This document shows positions 15,555 through 23,224 of a DNA stretch of 28,153 bases, in pieces. Position numbers and translations under genes: made by a program. How positions within the stretch are numbered: position 1 is the first letter of the stretch; each line of letters opens with the position of its first letter. Under the pieces are notes generated by a model that saw nothing but the letters and a program-made list of their open reading frames with translations, was not told the DNA's origin and did not search any database. This DNA comes from JBIOWF01 sp044868295 (GTDB lineage Bacteria > Actinomycetota > Actinomycetes > Streptosporangiales > Streptosporangiaceae). The DNA lies in NCBI GenBank assembly GCA_044868295.1, contig JBIOWF010000290.1, forward strand, positions 1 through 28,153. The letters are read 5' to 3'.

Positions 15555-16451
15555 ATGAGCGGCGACCCGGTCGGCTTCGTCGGGCTGGGCGCCATGGGCC
15601 TGCCCATGGCGATCAACCTGGCCCGCGCGGGCTTCGACGTCGTCGTGTGGAACCGGAGCCGGCCCGCCCGCGACCCTGCTCGCGCCGCCGGGTGCCGCAC
15701 GGTTGAGACCCCCGCAGACGTGGCCGCAGTCGCGACGGTGGTCTTCACCATGCTGCCCGACCTCCCCGAGGTGCGGTCGCTGCTCGGCGGGACGAACGGC
15801 CTGCTCGCGCCTGGAACGACGCTCGACACGCTCGTGCTGATGGGCACCGTGTCGCCCGTCGGCGTACGGAATCTGGCATGCGAACTCTCCTCACACGGCG
15901 TCGCGGTGGTGGACGCACCGGTCAGCGGCGGCGAGAAGGGCGCCGGCGCGGCCACGCTATCGATCATGGTGGGTGGGGAACCGGCCGCCTTCGAGCGGGT
16001 GCGTCCCTACTTGGCCGCGATGGGGACAAAGGTGCGCCACATGGGACGGGTGGGGGCCGGCTCCCTGACGAAGGCCTGCAACCAGCTAGTCGTGGCCGGA
16101 ACCCTCACCGCGCTCGCCGAAGCCGTCCTGCTCGCGGAGCGCAGCGGGCTCCACCCGCAGGACCTGTTCGAAGCTCTCGACGGAGGTCTGGCCTCCTCGG
16201 AGGTTCTCACCCAGAAGCGATACCACCTGGCCAGCGGCGACTTCGTCGGCACCGGCCTCGCGCGCTACCTCGTCAAGGATCTCGGCTTCGTGCTCGAAGG
16301 CGCCGCAGCCGAGCACGTGGCACTCCCCGTCACCGCGGTCGTCGCGCAGCTTTACTCGGCCGTGGTCGCGCACGGGCTCGGCGACCTGGACAACAGCGTG
16401 GTGCTCGATCTGCTCCGCCGGCTGTCACCGATTCGCGACGGCGACTCCTGA
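15555..16451 (+). CDS. NAD(P)-dependent beta-hydroxyacid dehydrogenase (3-hydroxyisobutyrate dehydrogenase family)
   Basis: The product is 298 residues, the normal family length. The Rossmann motif GFVGLGAMGLPMAINLARAG (7-26) binds the cofactor, and N33-R34 follow the second strand (VVWNRS), which suits NADP better than NAD. The substrate motif DAPVSGGEKGA lies at 120-130, and the catalytic Lys is K173 in GAGSLTKACNQL. The all-alpha C-terminal half is complete. The family oxidises or reduces substrates such as 3-hydroxyisobutyrate, tartronate semialdehyde or sulfolactaldehyde; which one cannot be said here. The start at 15555 has no ribosome site, but it overlaps (ATGA) the stop of a 15-codon frame starting at 15511. 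It diverges from the importer operon and may share its regulator. Confidence 0.92.
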   Translation: MSGDPVGFVGLGAMGLPMAINLARAGFDVVVWNRSRPARDPARAAGCRTVETPADVAAVATVVFTMLPDLPEVRSLLGGTNGLLAPGTTLDTLVLMGTVSPVGVRNLACELSSHGVAVVDAPVSGGEKGAGAATLSIMVGGEPAAFERVRPYLAAMGTKVRHMGRVGAGSLTKACNQLVVAGTLTALAEAVLLAERSGLHPQDLFEALDGGLASSEVLTQKRYHLASGDFVGTGLARYLVKDLGFVLEGAAAEHVALPVTAVVAQLYSAVVAHGLGDLDNSVVLDLLRRLSPIRDGDS

Positions 16452-16469
16452 TCACGTTTCGGAGAGGTC

Positions 16470-18785
16470 CTACTCGTTTCCCCCGGCCTGCTGGGATCCC
16501 CAAGCCTTGGCGATCTGCGAGCGCGAGTTGAAGCTCAGCTTGGACAAAATGTTCTCGACATGGCCCTCGGCCGTGCGCTGGGCGATCACCAGGGTCTCCG
16601 CGATCTGTTTGTTGCTCAGCCCCTGAGCGACGAGCTTGGCGATCTCCCGTTCCCTGCGGGTGAGGACGGATGCGACATCGGACCTCGCCTGGGCGCGTCC
16701 GGTCTCCTTCGCCGACTTCTCGTCCAGCGCGAAGGCGACGGCGCGGTCGAGCGTGAGTTCCGAGCCGCGACCGAAGGCCGTGGTGAACGCCTCGTCACCG
16801 AGGCTTCGCCGAAGCCGGTCCTCGCATCGGTCGTGGGAAGGCGCCAGGTGTCCGAGACCGGGCAGTGACGTGCCGATGGACCGCCACACCATGTTGGCCG
16901 CGCCCAGCAGTTCGGCGGCGCGTTTGTCCGGCTTATGGTCGGCCGCGATCCAGGCGAGCCCTTCCAGGCACTGGGCCATGCCCAGATGGTCGTTGCACAG
17001 CAGCTTGAGCCGTACGGAGTCCCGCAGCATGTTCACGCCGGTCGACGGGTCGCCACGCCGCCACCTTTCGAGGCCGGCGATCCACAGCGCGTACGACAGC
17101 GACCACTCGGCCTTCTCCTGCCTGCACAGGTCCAGGGCCTCCTGGCAGAGCGCCGCAGCCCGGGGGTCGTCATTGAGGACGGCGGCCATGGCCAGCTGGA
17201 AGAGCGCGACCCACGATTGACCCGGGCGGCCGAGGGCGCGGTGACGGGCCAGCGCCTCCTCTAGCAGGGTGAACGCCTGGGGGAGATCTCCGGCGAGCAG
17301 CGCGGCGAAGCCGGTGATGTGGACCACGCCGGCGAGCTGGGCCTGGTCGCCGAGCCGCTCCGCCAGCATGCAGGACTCCTCCAGCAGCGGTTTCGCCGCG
17401 ATGGTGTCGCCCCGCAACAGCAGGAGCCACGCCTCGACCCACAACGCCTTGGCCCGTGCGACGCTGGGAGCGGGCTCCAGCTTCAGCGCCTGTTCGAGCC
17501 AATGGTGGCCCTCGCTGGGGGAACTCCACGAAAGCCGGTGGCTCCACATGGCACCGGCGATCTCCAGGGCGGCCCACGCCTCGCCCGGCTCGCTCAGGCA
17601 GAACTCCAGCGCGGCCCGGACGTTTGCCTGCTCCGGGCGGATCCGGACGAGCCAATCCATCTGACGCTCGCCGAACCATTCGGCCTCCGCTCGCGCGGCC
17701 AGGTCACGGCACCAGTCGCGATGCCGCTGCCGACGCGTCGTCTCCTGGCCGGATTCGACAAGCCGTTCCCATCCGTACTGGCGGAGTGTCTCCAGCATCT
17801 CGTAACGCACGCCGGAGTCGTGCTCCTTGCGCAGGAGGATCGACTTGTCCACCAGCTCCGTCACCACGTCGAGGACGATTTCCGCGGCGATCCCGTCTCC
17901 GGAGCACACGTGCTCCGCCGCCTCCAGATCGCAGCCGCCGGAGAACACGGACAACCGCTCCCACAGCAGCCGTTCCTGGGGGGAGCACAGGTCGTGGCTC
18001 CAGTCCACCAGCGCCCGCAACGTCTGCTGCCGTGGCACCCCGACCCTGCTTCCCTTGGTCAGCAACCGGAAGCGGTCGTCCAGCCGATCGAGGATCTGTT
18101 CCACGGACAGCGCCCGCATCGGCACGGCCGCGAGCTCGATGGCCAGCGGGATCCCGTCCAGCCGCCGGCACAGCCGTGTCACCGCCAGGCTGTTGCCGGC
18201 GCTGACGGTGAAACCCGGAAGGATGGCAGCCACCCGGTCCGCGAACAGGTTCACCGCCTCCGAGGTCACTTCGGCCTCAGGGGACGCGTCCTCGCCCGCG
18301 TCGGGCACCGACAACGGTGGCACCTCCAGGAGGTGCTCGCCCGAGACGTGGAGCGCTTGCCGACTGGTCGCGAGGATGCGCAGGTCGGGCGCCATTTCGA
18401 GGAGCTTGGTGGACAGGGCGGCGCACTCGGCCACCAGATGTTCGCAGTTGTCCAGAACCATGAGCAACCGCTTGTTCTGGAGGTAATCGGCAAGGGCGGA
18501 CAGGCCTCCCTGGTTGGGGCATCCGAGCGTGCCGGCCACGGTCTCCGCGAGCAGCTCTCCCGCCCCCAGCGGAGCCAGATCGACCATCCACGCCCCGTCG
18601 GGGAACGTCCGCGACATCTCGGCGGCGACCCGCAGCGACAGCCGGGTCTTACCCACTCCGCCGGGGCCGGTGAACGTCACCATCCGCCCGGCCGTCAGCA
18701 GTCGCTTGGCCTCGGTCAGTTCCTTCCGGCGGCCAACGAAGCTCGTCATCTCGGCCGGCAGGTTCCCCATTTCCCGTCGTGTCAT
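16470..18785 (-). CDS. Large ATP-binding LuxR-family transcriptional regulator
   Basis: The product is 771 residues. An NB-ARC/AAA-type NTPase occupies about 13-300, with Walker A GPGGVGKT (40-47), Walker B LLMVLDNCEHL (107-117), RILATSR (sensor, about 135-141) and GIPLAIELAA. The middle (about 380-660) is helical repeats of TPR type (AWLLLLRGDTIAAKPLLEES; GDLPQAFTLLEEALARH). The C-terminus (about 705-762) is a LuxR helix-turn-helix starting LTRREREIAKLVAQGLSNKQIAE. The protein probably uses ATP-dependent oligomerisation, released by a signal, to activate transcription. Initiation could be at 18785 or at a second Met five codons later, since neither has a normal ribosome site. It converges on the reductase gene with an 18-base gap. 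The target is unknown; such regulators often sit in metabolite clusters. Confidence 0.92.
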   Translation of the reverse strand: MTRREMGNLPAEMTSFVGRRKELTEAKRLLTAGRMVTFTGPGGVGKTRLSLRVAAEMSRTFPDGAWMVDLAPLGAGELLAETVAGTLGCPNQGGLSALADYLQNKRLLMVLDNCEHLVAECAALSTKLLEMAPDLRILATSRQALHVSGEHLLEVPPLSVPDAGEDASPEAEVTSEAVNLFADRVAAILPGFTVSAGNSLAVTRLCRRLDGIPLAIELAAVPMRALSVEQILDRLDDRFRLLTKGSRVGVPRQQTLRALVDWSHDLCSPQERLLWERLSVFSGGCDLEAAEHVCSGDGIAAEIVLDVVTELVDKSILLRKEHDSGVRYEMLETLRQYGWERLVESGQETTRRQRHRDWCRDLAARAEAEWFGERQMDWLVRIRPEQANVRAALEFCLSEPGEAWAALEIAGAMWSHRLSWSSPSEGHHWLEQALKLEPAPSVARAKALWVEAWLLLLRGDTIAAKPLLEESCMLAERLGDQAQLAGVVHITGFAALLAGDLPQAFTLLEEALARHRALGRPGQSWVALFQLAMAAVLNDDPRAAALCQEALDLCRQEKAEWSLSYALWIAGLERWRRGDPSTGVNMLRDSVRLKLLCNDHLGMAQCLEGLAWIAADHKPDKRAAELLGAANMVWRSIGTSLPGLGHLAPSHDRCEDRLRRSLGDEAFTTAFGRGSELTLDRAVAFALDEKSAKETGRAQARSDVASVLTRREREIAKLVAQGLSNKQIAETLVIAQRTAEGHVENILSKLSFNSRSQIAKAWGSQQAGGNE

Positions 18786-19054
18786 CGCCCCCCCATGGCC
18801 CTTTCAGGCTAGCTCATTCCAGTCTGTGAGCTGGGCGAACCCTGTGCGCATGCGGACTGCTCAACCCTTGCCCGCCTGATCGGCGACGGTCGAGGTGATA
18901 CCTGGATATTTGACCCAGGCTGGCGGCTTCGTCTGGAAACGGGCGGGTTCGAAGCCCAGCGTCAAACGCCCCGACAGGGGGCGTGCAACCAAGCGGTCCG
19001 TACTCGGCCTCGTGCCTGGACGTGGTGCGGTGGGCCGACAGGTCCTCGTTTCCG

Positions 19055-19070
19055 ATGTGACCGGTCACAT
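19055..19070. promoter_or_regulatory. Palindromic operator, LacI type, copy 1
   Basis: ATGTGACCGGTCACAT is a perfect 16-base palindrome with the central CG typical of LacI-family operators. The same 12-base core (GTGACCGGTCAC) recurs 24 bases away, centre to centre. The LacI regulator gene ends 68 bases to the right and is the obvious candidate binder. Confidence 0.75.
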
Positions 19071-19079
19071 GTCGATGAG

Positions 19080-19093
19080 TGTGACCGGTCACA
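19080..19093. promoter_or_regulatory. Palindromic operator, LacI type, copy 2
   Basis: TGTGACCGGTCACA is a perfect 14-base palindrome with the same core as copy 1. A 24-base centre spacing (between two and two and a half helical turns) would allow two repressor dimers side by side. The four-base centre argues against a CRP-type site, which has six bases between TGTGA and TCACA. Confidence 0.75.
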
Positions 19094-19109
19094 AATGGAG
19101 AGGGAAGAC

Positions 19110-19131
19110 CTCGTTACGGGTTTGTTACGAG
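19110..19131 (-). terminator. Possible hairpin after the LacI gene
   Basis: CTCGTTAC (19110-19117) and GTTACGAG (19124-19131) can pair at seven of eight positions around a six-base loop, eight bases after the LacI stop codon on the minus strand. There is no T-run, so it is at best a weak terminator or an RNA 3' stabiliser. Confidence 0.35.
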
Positions 19132-19138
19132 CGGATGT

Positions 19139-20197
19139 CTAGCGTCCGGAGGGCGGCGGCGCCGTCGACTCGCGGATCACCAAACTCGGCTGGGCCAGCG
19201 GGATCTCCGGCTGAGGCAGGGCGTCGAGTTCGGCCACCACGGCGGCCAGGCAGGCACGGCCCAGACCCGCGAAATCCATCCGGACCGTGGTCAGCTCCGG
19301 AGTCCAGTACGCCGAGCCGGGAACGTCGTCGAAGCCGACCACGCTCACGTCCCCCGGGACGTCCCTGCCCATGTCGAACAGGGCACGCCGCACCGCCAGC
19401 GCGGTGTCGTCGTTACCGCACAAGATCGCGGTCACTTCCGGGTCGGCGGCCAGCGAACGCCCGGCCTGGTAGGCCGACCGCGCGTCCCAACCGGCGGCGA
19501 CGACCGGCGGAACGACGGCCCCCGCGTCCGCCAGTGCCTGCCGCCACCCCGCCTCGCGTCCGCGCGTGCCGGCCTCCGACGGGATCGCCACATGATGGAC
19601 CGTGCGATGCCCCAGCGACAGCAGATGACGTGTCGCGTCCGCGGAGGCCGGCCGCTCGTCCAGGCAGATCATGGTACGGCCGGCCTGCGGCAGCACACCG
19701 GGCTCGATGGCCGCCACCGCGGGCACGTCCTCCGGGAGCCGTCGCAGCACCTCCACACCCTCGATGTCGAACGCCACGACCACGACCCCGCCCGCGCTGG
19801 GATCGCTGACGTGGTCGACGGTCTGCCGCACATCGGCGCTCCGCACCGATTCGATCACCCGGACGCCGACGGCCAGCCCGGCATCACGCGCGGCCTCCTC
19901 GATCCCCTGCAGCGTGGAGGCATAGCCGTACAGCATCGTGTTAGACGTGACCACCGTGACGGCGCGTGCGCGGCCCAGCCCGAGCGCGCGGGCCGCCCGG
20001 TTCGGCCGATAGCCGAGCCGTTCGATGATCTCCAGAACGTGACGGCGTGTCTCCACGCTGACGCTCGGAGACTCGTTCACGACCCGCGAGACCGTCTGGT
20101 ACGAGACACCGGCCGCCGCGGCGACATCCCTGATGCTCGGCGCCGCCGAATCGCGGCGCCGACGAGTAGGCACGTCATCGCGGTACGGTCGGCTCAC
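19139..20197 (-). CDS. LacI-family transcriptional regulator
   Basis: From the chosen GTG the product is 352 residues. The DNA-binding domain is complete: SIRDVAAAAGVSYQTVSRVVN (about 21-41), then the hinge helix region YRPNRAARALGLGRA. The rest is a type 1 periplasmic-binding-protein fold for a sugar-like effector, with TVVTSNTMLYGYASTLQGIEEAARDAGL at the start and VSVVGFDDVPGSAYWTPELTTVRMD near the end, ending in LAQPSLVIRESTAPP. Three GTG codons (20218, 20197 and one further in) and a TTG at 20233 could start it and none has a clear ribosome site; 20197 is a compromise. The paired palindromes just after its 3' end probably are its operators. No sugar gene is adjacent, so its regulon is not obvious. 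Confidence 0.88.
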   Translation of the reverse strand: MSRPYRDDVPTRRRRDSAAPSIRDVAAAAGVSYQTVSRVVNESPSVSVETRRHVLEIIERLGYRPNRAARALGLGRARAVTVVTSNTMLYGYASTLQGIEEAARDAGLAVGVRVIESVRSADVRQTVDHVSDPSAGGVVVVAFDIEGVEVLRRLPEDVPAVAAIEPGVLPQAGRTMICLDERPASADATRHLLSLGHRTVHHVAIPSEAGTRGREAGWRQALADAGAVVPPVVAAGWDARSAYQAGRSLAADPEVTAILCGNDDTALAVRRALFDMGRDVPGDVSVVGFDDVPGSAYWTPELTTVRMDFAGLGRACLAAVVAELDALPQPEIPLAQPSLVIRESTAPPPSGR

Positions 20198-20260
20198 GAC
20201 ATCATGGTGATCGGCCACTCTGTCCCGGGTCAAATGACGGTGCCGGCGCGGAGGACCGGG

Positions 20261-20758
20261 TCAGGGGAGCAGCGGGAGCTTGCCAACGATCTTGTTGACT
20301 CGGTTGCGCGGCCCGACGATGCTCACGGCGTAGTACGCCATGTCCTCGGCGGCGGTCTTGCTCATGGTGGCGCCGTAGCCGGCGTAGACGATCGTCTCCT
20401 GCGCGGCGGCCGGCATGGTGGCGACGAACGTGTCGGCGGCGGTGGCCGCCTTGGCCCGCAGGGCGCGGAGCACGGCGGCGTCCGCGCCCAGCACCGAGCA
20501 GCCCAGCCAGGGCAACCCGGGGTGGCGGTTGCCCTCGGCGTCGGTGACGTCGTCGCCGAGCGGTCCGGTCACCGCGTTCGTCGTGGCCGCCGCCGCGCAG
20601 ATCGCGGCGTTGACGGCACGGCCGGGTGGCAGGTCGCGGTCGACCACCACCACCACCCACTTCAGCCGCGCCGCACGGGTCGACACGGTTTCGTCCACCT
20701 CGCCGGGCGCGAATCCGACGCCACGGGCGGTTGCGCCGGTCGCGTTTTCGTCGGCCAT
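20261..20758 (-). CDS. DUF2000-family protein
   Basis: The product is 165 residues. The pattern KWVVVVVDRDLPPGRAVNAA at the front and GDDVTDAEGNRHPGLPWLGCSVLGA in the middle matches the DUF2000 family, which has a peptidyl-tRNA-hydrolase-like fold and no settled function. The last third (ETIVYAGYGATMSKTAAEDMAYYAVSIVGPRNRVNKIVG) also fits. No signal peptide is present, so it is cytoplasmic. A GGGAG and an AGGAA precede the ATG at 20758. It lies 165 bases after an Lrp/AsnC regulator on the same strand; such pairing is common for this family and suggests an amino-acid-related role, but this is inference. Confidence 0.82.
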   Translation of the reverse strand: MADENATGATARGVGFAPGEVDETVSTRAARLKWVVVVVDRDLPPGRAVNAAICAAAATTNAVTGPLGDDVTDAEGNRHPGLPWLGCSVLGADAAVLRALRAKAATAADTFVATMPAAAQETIVYAGYGATMSKTAAEDMAYYAVSIVGPRNRVNKIVGKLPLLP

Positions 20759-20805
20759 TTCCTGGTCTCCCGAATATTCATATGCGCTTGCGCGTAAAGG
20801 CTAGG

Positions 20806-20815
20806 CACATATGTG
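20806..20815. promoter_or_regulatory. Palindrome upstream of the DUF2000 gene
   Basis: CACATATGTG is a perfect 10-base palindrome 47 bases before the DUF2000 start, in an AT-rich strip that also has GAATATTC (20772-20779). Both fit the AT-rich half-sites favoured by Lrp/AsnC regulators, one of which is encoded next to it. Short palindromes arise by chance, so confidence is low. Confidence 0.3.
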
Positions 20816-20923
20816 GGCAGGGAAAAGACCAGCCGAATTTCCTTCGGATAAACGCTTGTTGGGGTGGCTGTTGGTGGATTTCGTGCGGTGATCTGGCGCA
20901 ATCGCGGTCGAATGTGCACCGCG

Positions 20924-21418
20924 TCAGCGGGTCCTCCGGGCGGAGCCGGAAAGGTCGGACCCGGCGGGCTCGACGCGGCGGGACCGTACGTGCTCGTAGA
21001 CCATCGCCGTCTGCACGTCCGCGACCTCCCGGCGTTCCGTGAGGCGGTCGATGACGAAGGCGTACACGCCGTCGACGTCCGGGACCGCGATGTGAATCAG
21101 GAAGTCGTACGTGCCGGAAGTGACGAACACGCCGATCGTCTCGGGCAGTCGCGACGCCCACTCACGGAAGCCCTCGATCACTCGCCGGGCCGGCGGCCGG
21201 ATGCGGACCGAAATGAGGGCCTGCACGGGCCGGCCGACGGCCTCGAGATCGAGGGCCGCGTGATAGCCGGTGATGACACCCCGCTCGCGCAGCAGCCGTA
21301 CGCGCTCCAGCGAGGTCGACGGTGACACCCCCGTCTTGGCGGCCAGCTCTCGGTTGGTCTGCCGCGCGTCATCCTGCAGCTCACGCAGCAGAGAACGGTC
21401 CAGCGAATCGATCTCCAT
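20924..21418 (-). CDS. Lrp/AsnC-family transcriptional regulator
   Basis: The product is 164 residues. Residues about 1-60 are the winged helix-turn-helix (LDRSLLRELQDDARQTNRELAAKTGVSPSTSLERVRLLRERGVITGY). Residues about 70-150 are the RAM/AsnC ligand domain (alpha-beta sandwich), with VFVTSGTYDFLIHIAVPDVDGVYAFVIDRL as its central part. These proteins bind amino acids and form octamers that wrap DNA. The start at 21418 (MEIDSLDRS) matches the usual family N-terminus; a longer frame upstream has no support. The gene sits between pgi (57 bases upstream) and the DUF2000 gene, and probably regulates the latter and itself. Confidence 0.92.
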   Translation of the reverse strand: MEIDSLDRSLLRELQDDARQTNRELAAKTGVSPSTSLERVRLLRERGVITGYHAALDLEAVGRPVQALISVRIRPPARRVIEGFREWASRLPETIGVFVTSGTYDFLIHIAVPDVDGVYAFVIDRLTERREVADVQTAMVYEHVRSRRVEPAGSDLSGSARRTR

Positions 21419-21475
21419 GCGATCCAGGCTATGCAGGACAAAGTTCGGCGACAACACGAGATGGCCGGATGTTTG

Positions 21476-23122
21476 TCACCTGCCTCGCAGCGAGCGGTAC
21501 GCGGTGACCAGGGCGGCGGTGGACGGGTCGAGGTCTGGGACCTGGGCGCCCTCGGTGAGGGCGGGCTCGACCCGCTTGGCGAGCACCTTGCCGAGTTCGA
21601 CACCCCACTGGTCGAAGGAGTCGATGTCCCAGATCGCGCCCTGGACGAAGACCTTGTGCTCGTACAGCGCGATCAGCTGGCCCAGGACCGACGGCGTGAG
21701 CTCCCTGGCCAGGATCGTGGTCGTGGGGTGGTTGCCGCGGAAGGTCCGGTGCGGGACCTGCTCTTCGGCGACTCCCTCGGCCCGGACCTCGTCGGCGGTC
21801 TTGCCGAAGGCCAGCGCCTGGCCCTGGGCGAAGAGGTTGGCCATCAGCAGGTCGTGCTGGGCGGACAGCTCAGGGCTGAGTTCACCGACCGGCTGGGCGA
21901 AGCCGAGGAGGTCCGCCGGGATGACCTTGGTGCCCTGGTGGAGGAGCTGGTAGTAGGCGTGCTGGCCGTTGGTGCCGGGGGTGCCCCAGACGACCGGGCC
22001 GGTCTGCCACCGAACCGGATTCCCGGCGCGGTCCACCGACTTGCCGTTGGACTCCATGTCGAGCTGCTGCAGGTAGGCGGTGAACTTCGACAGGTAGTGG
22101 CTGTACGGCAGGACGGCGTGCGACTGGGCGTCGAAGAAGGCGCCGTACCAGACGCCGAGCAGGCCGAGCAGCAGCGGCGCGTTGGCCTCCGGCGGTGCCG
22201 TCCGGAAGTGCTCGTCGATCAGGTGGAACCCGTCCAGCATCTCGCGGAACCGGTCCGGGCCGATAGCGATCATCAGTGAAAGGCCGATCGCGGAGTCGTA
22301 GGAGTACCGGCCGCCGACCCAGTCCCAGAACTCGAACATGTTGGCCGTGTCGATGCCGAACTCGGCGACCTTCTCCGCGTTCGTCGACAGCGCGACGAAG
22401 TGCCTGGCCACCGCCTCCTCACCGGCGCCCAGCCCGGCCAGCAGCCAGCTTCGGGCCGAAGTGGCGTTGGTGACGGTCTCGATGGTGGTGAAGGTCTTGG
22501 ACGCGACGATGAACAGCGTCTCGGCCGGGTCCAGATCCCGTACGGCCTCGTGCAGGTCCGCGCCGTCGACGTTGGACACGAAGCGGAAGGCCATCTCCCG
22601 TGCCGTGTACGGGCGCAGCGCCTCGTAGGCCATGGCCGGGCCGAGGTCGGAGCCGCCGATGCCGATGTTGACGACCGTCCGGATCCGCTTTCCGGTCGCG
22701 CCGGTCCACGCGCCGCTACGGACCCGGTCGGCGAAGCCGGCCATCTTGTCGAGGACGGCGTGCACCTTGGGCACCACGTTCTCACCGTCGACCTCGATCA
22801 CCGCGTCGCGAGGAGCGCGCAGCGCGGTGTGCAGGACGGCGCGCTTCTCAGTGACGTTGATCTTCTCGCCGCCGAACATCGCGTCCCGAAGCTCCGCCAC
22901 CCCGCGGGCCAGCGCCAGATCCCGCAGCAGCCCCAGGGTCTCGGCGGTCACCAGGTGCTTTGAGTAGTCCACGCGCAGGTCACCGACACTCAGCGTGTAC
23001 TGCTCGGCACGCCTGGCATCGGCGGCGAACAGCTCGCGCAGATGAGTGTCCCCGAACTTTTCACGGTGGTCGGCCAGCGCCGTCCACTCCGGCGACTGGT
23101 CGAGGCGTGCGGTATCAGGCAT
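21476..23122 (-). CDS. pgi: Glucose-6-phosphate isomerase
   Basis: The 548-residue product is full length. It interconverts glucose 6-phosphate and fructose 6-phosphate in glycolysis and gluconeogenesis, as a cytoplasmic dimer. Visible family motifs are VVNIGIGGSDLGP (150-162), the phosphate-binding region SKTFTTIET (208-216), the catalytic Glu E357 in LDMESNGK, H388 in WGTPGTNGQHAYYQLLHQGT, and the C-terminal signature with EHKVFVQG (catalytic Lys) and FDQWGVELGK. The start at 23122 has a GGAG seven bases upstream. It is a housekeeping gene with no functional link to its neighbours, which makes it a good anchor for comparing this region between species. Confidence 0.98.
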   Translation of the reverse strand: MPDTARLDQSPEWTALADHREKFGDTHLRELFAADARRAEQYTLSVGDLRVDYSKHLVTAETLGLLRDLALARGVAELRDAMFGGEKINVTEKRAVLHTALRAPRDAVIEVDGENVVPKVHAVLDKMAGFADRVRSGAWTGATGKRIRTVVNIGIGGSDLGPAMAYEALRPYTAREMAFRFVSNVDGADLHEAVRDLDPAETLFIVASKTFTTIETVTNATSARSWLLAGLGAGEEAVARHFVALSTNAEKVAEFGIDTANMFEFWDWVGGRYSYDSAIGLSLMIAIGPDRFREMLDGFHLIDEHFRTAPPEANAPLLLGLLGVWYGAFFDAQSHAVLPYSHYLSKFTAYLQQLDMESNGKSVDRAGNPVRWQTGPVVWGTPGTNGQHAYYQLLHQGTKVIPADLLGFAQPVGELSPELSAQHDLLMANLFAQGQALAFGKTADEVRAEGVAEEQVPHRTFRGNHPTTTILARELTPSVLGQLIALYEHKVFVQGAIWDIDSFDQWGVELGKVLAKRVEPALTEGAQVPDLDPSTAALVTAYRSLRGR

Positions 23123-23224
23123 GATTCGGCTCCAGGGTCATGTCGCACTCAGTGGCACTGGCCGTTGTATCACCATGGTGCGCGGTGCCGCGGCGTAGGC
23201 CTCATCGCGGACGCCCATGCATCA

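Larger units (their letters stand above)
18786..19138. other. 353-base regulatory interval between two minus-strand regulator genes
   Basis: This gap between the LacI gene end and the LuxR-type gene start is long for two genes in the same direction. Its right half contains two perfect palindromes (19055-19093) and a hairpin (19110-19131). The left 250 bases show no gene: a 92-codon minus frame begins inside the palindromes but has no ribosome site. A GGTTCGAA sequence at about 18944 resembles a tRNA T-loop, but no cloverleaf can be built. Confidence 0.5.

Noticed and set aside
18940..18965. GGGTTCGAAGCCC resembling a tRNA T-arm
   Set aside because: No acceptor, anticodon or D-arm can be paired around it and there is no 70-90-base cloverleaf.
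18814..19092. 92-codon minus-strand frame beginning in the palindromes
   Set aside because: Start codon lies inside an operator, no ribosome site, and the composition (His/Arg-rich) looks random.
19055..19093. CRP-type binding sites
   Set aside because: The half-sites TGTGA and TCACA are separated by four bases rather than six, and the central CG fits LacI-family operators better.
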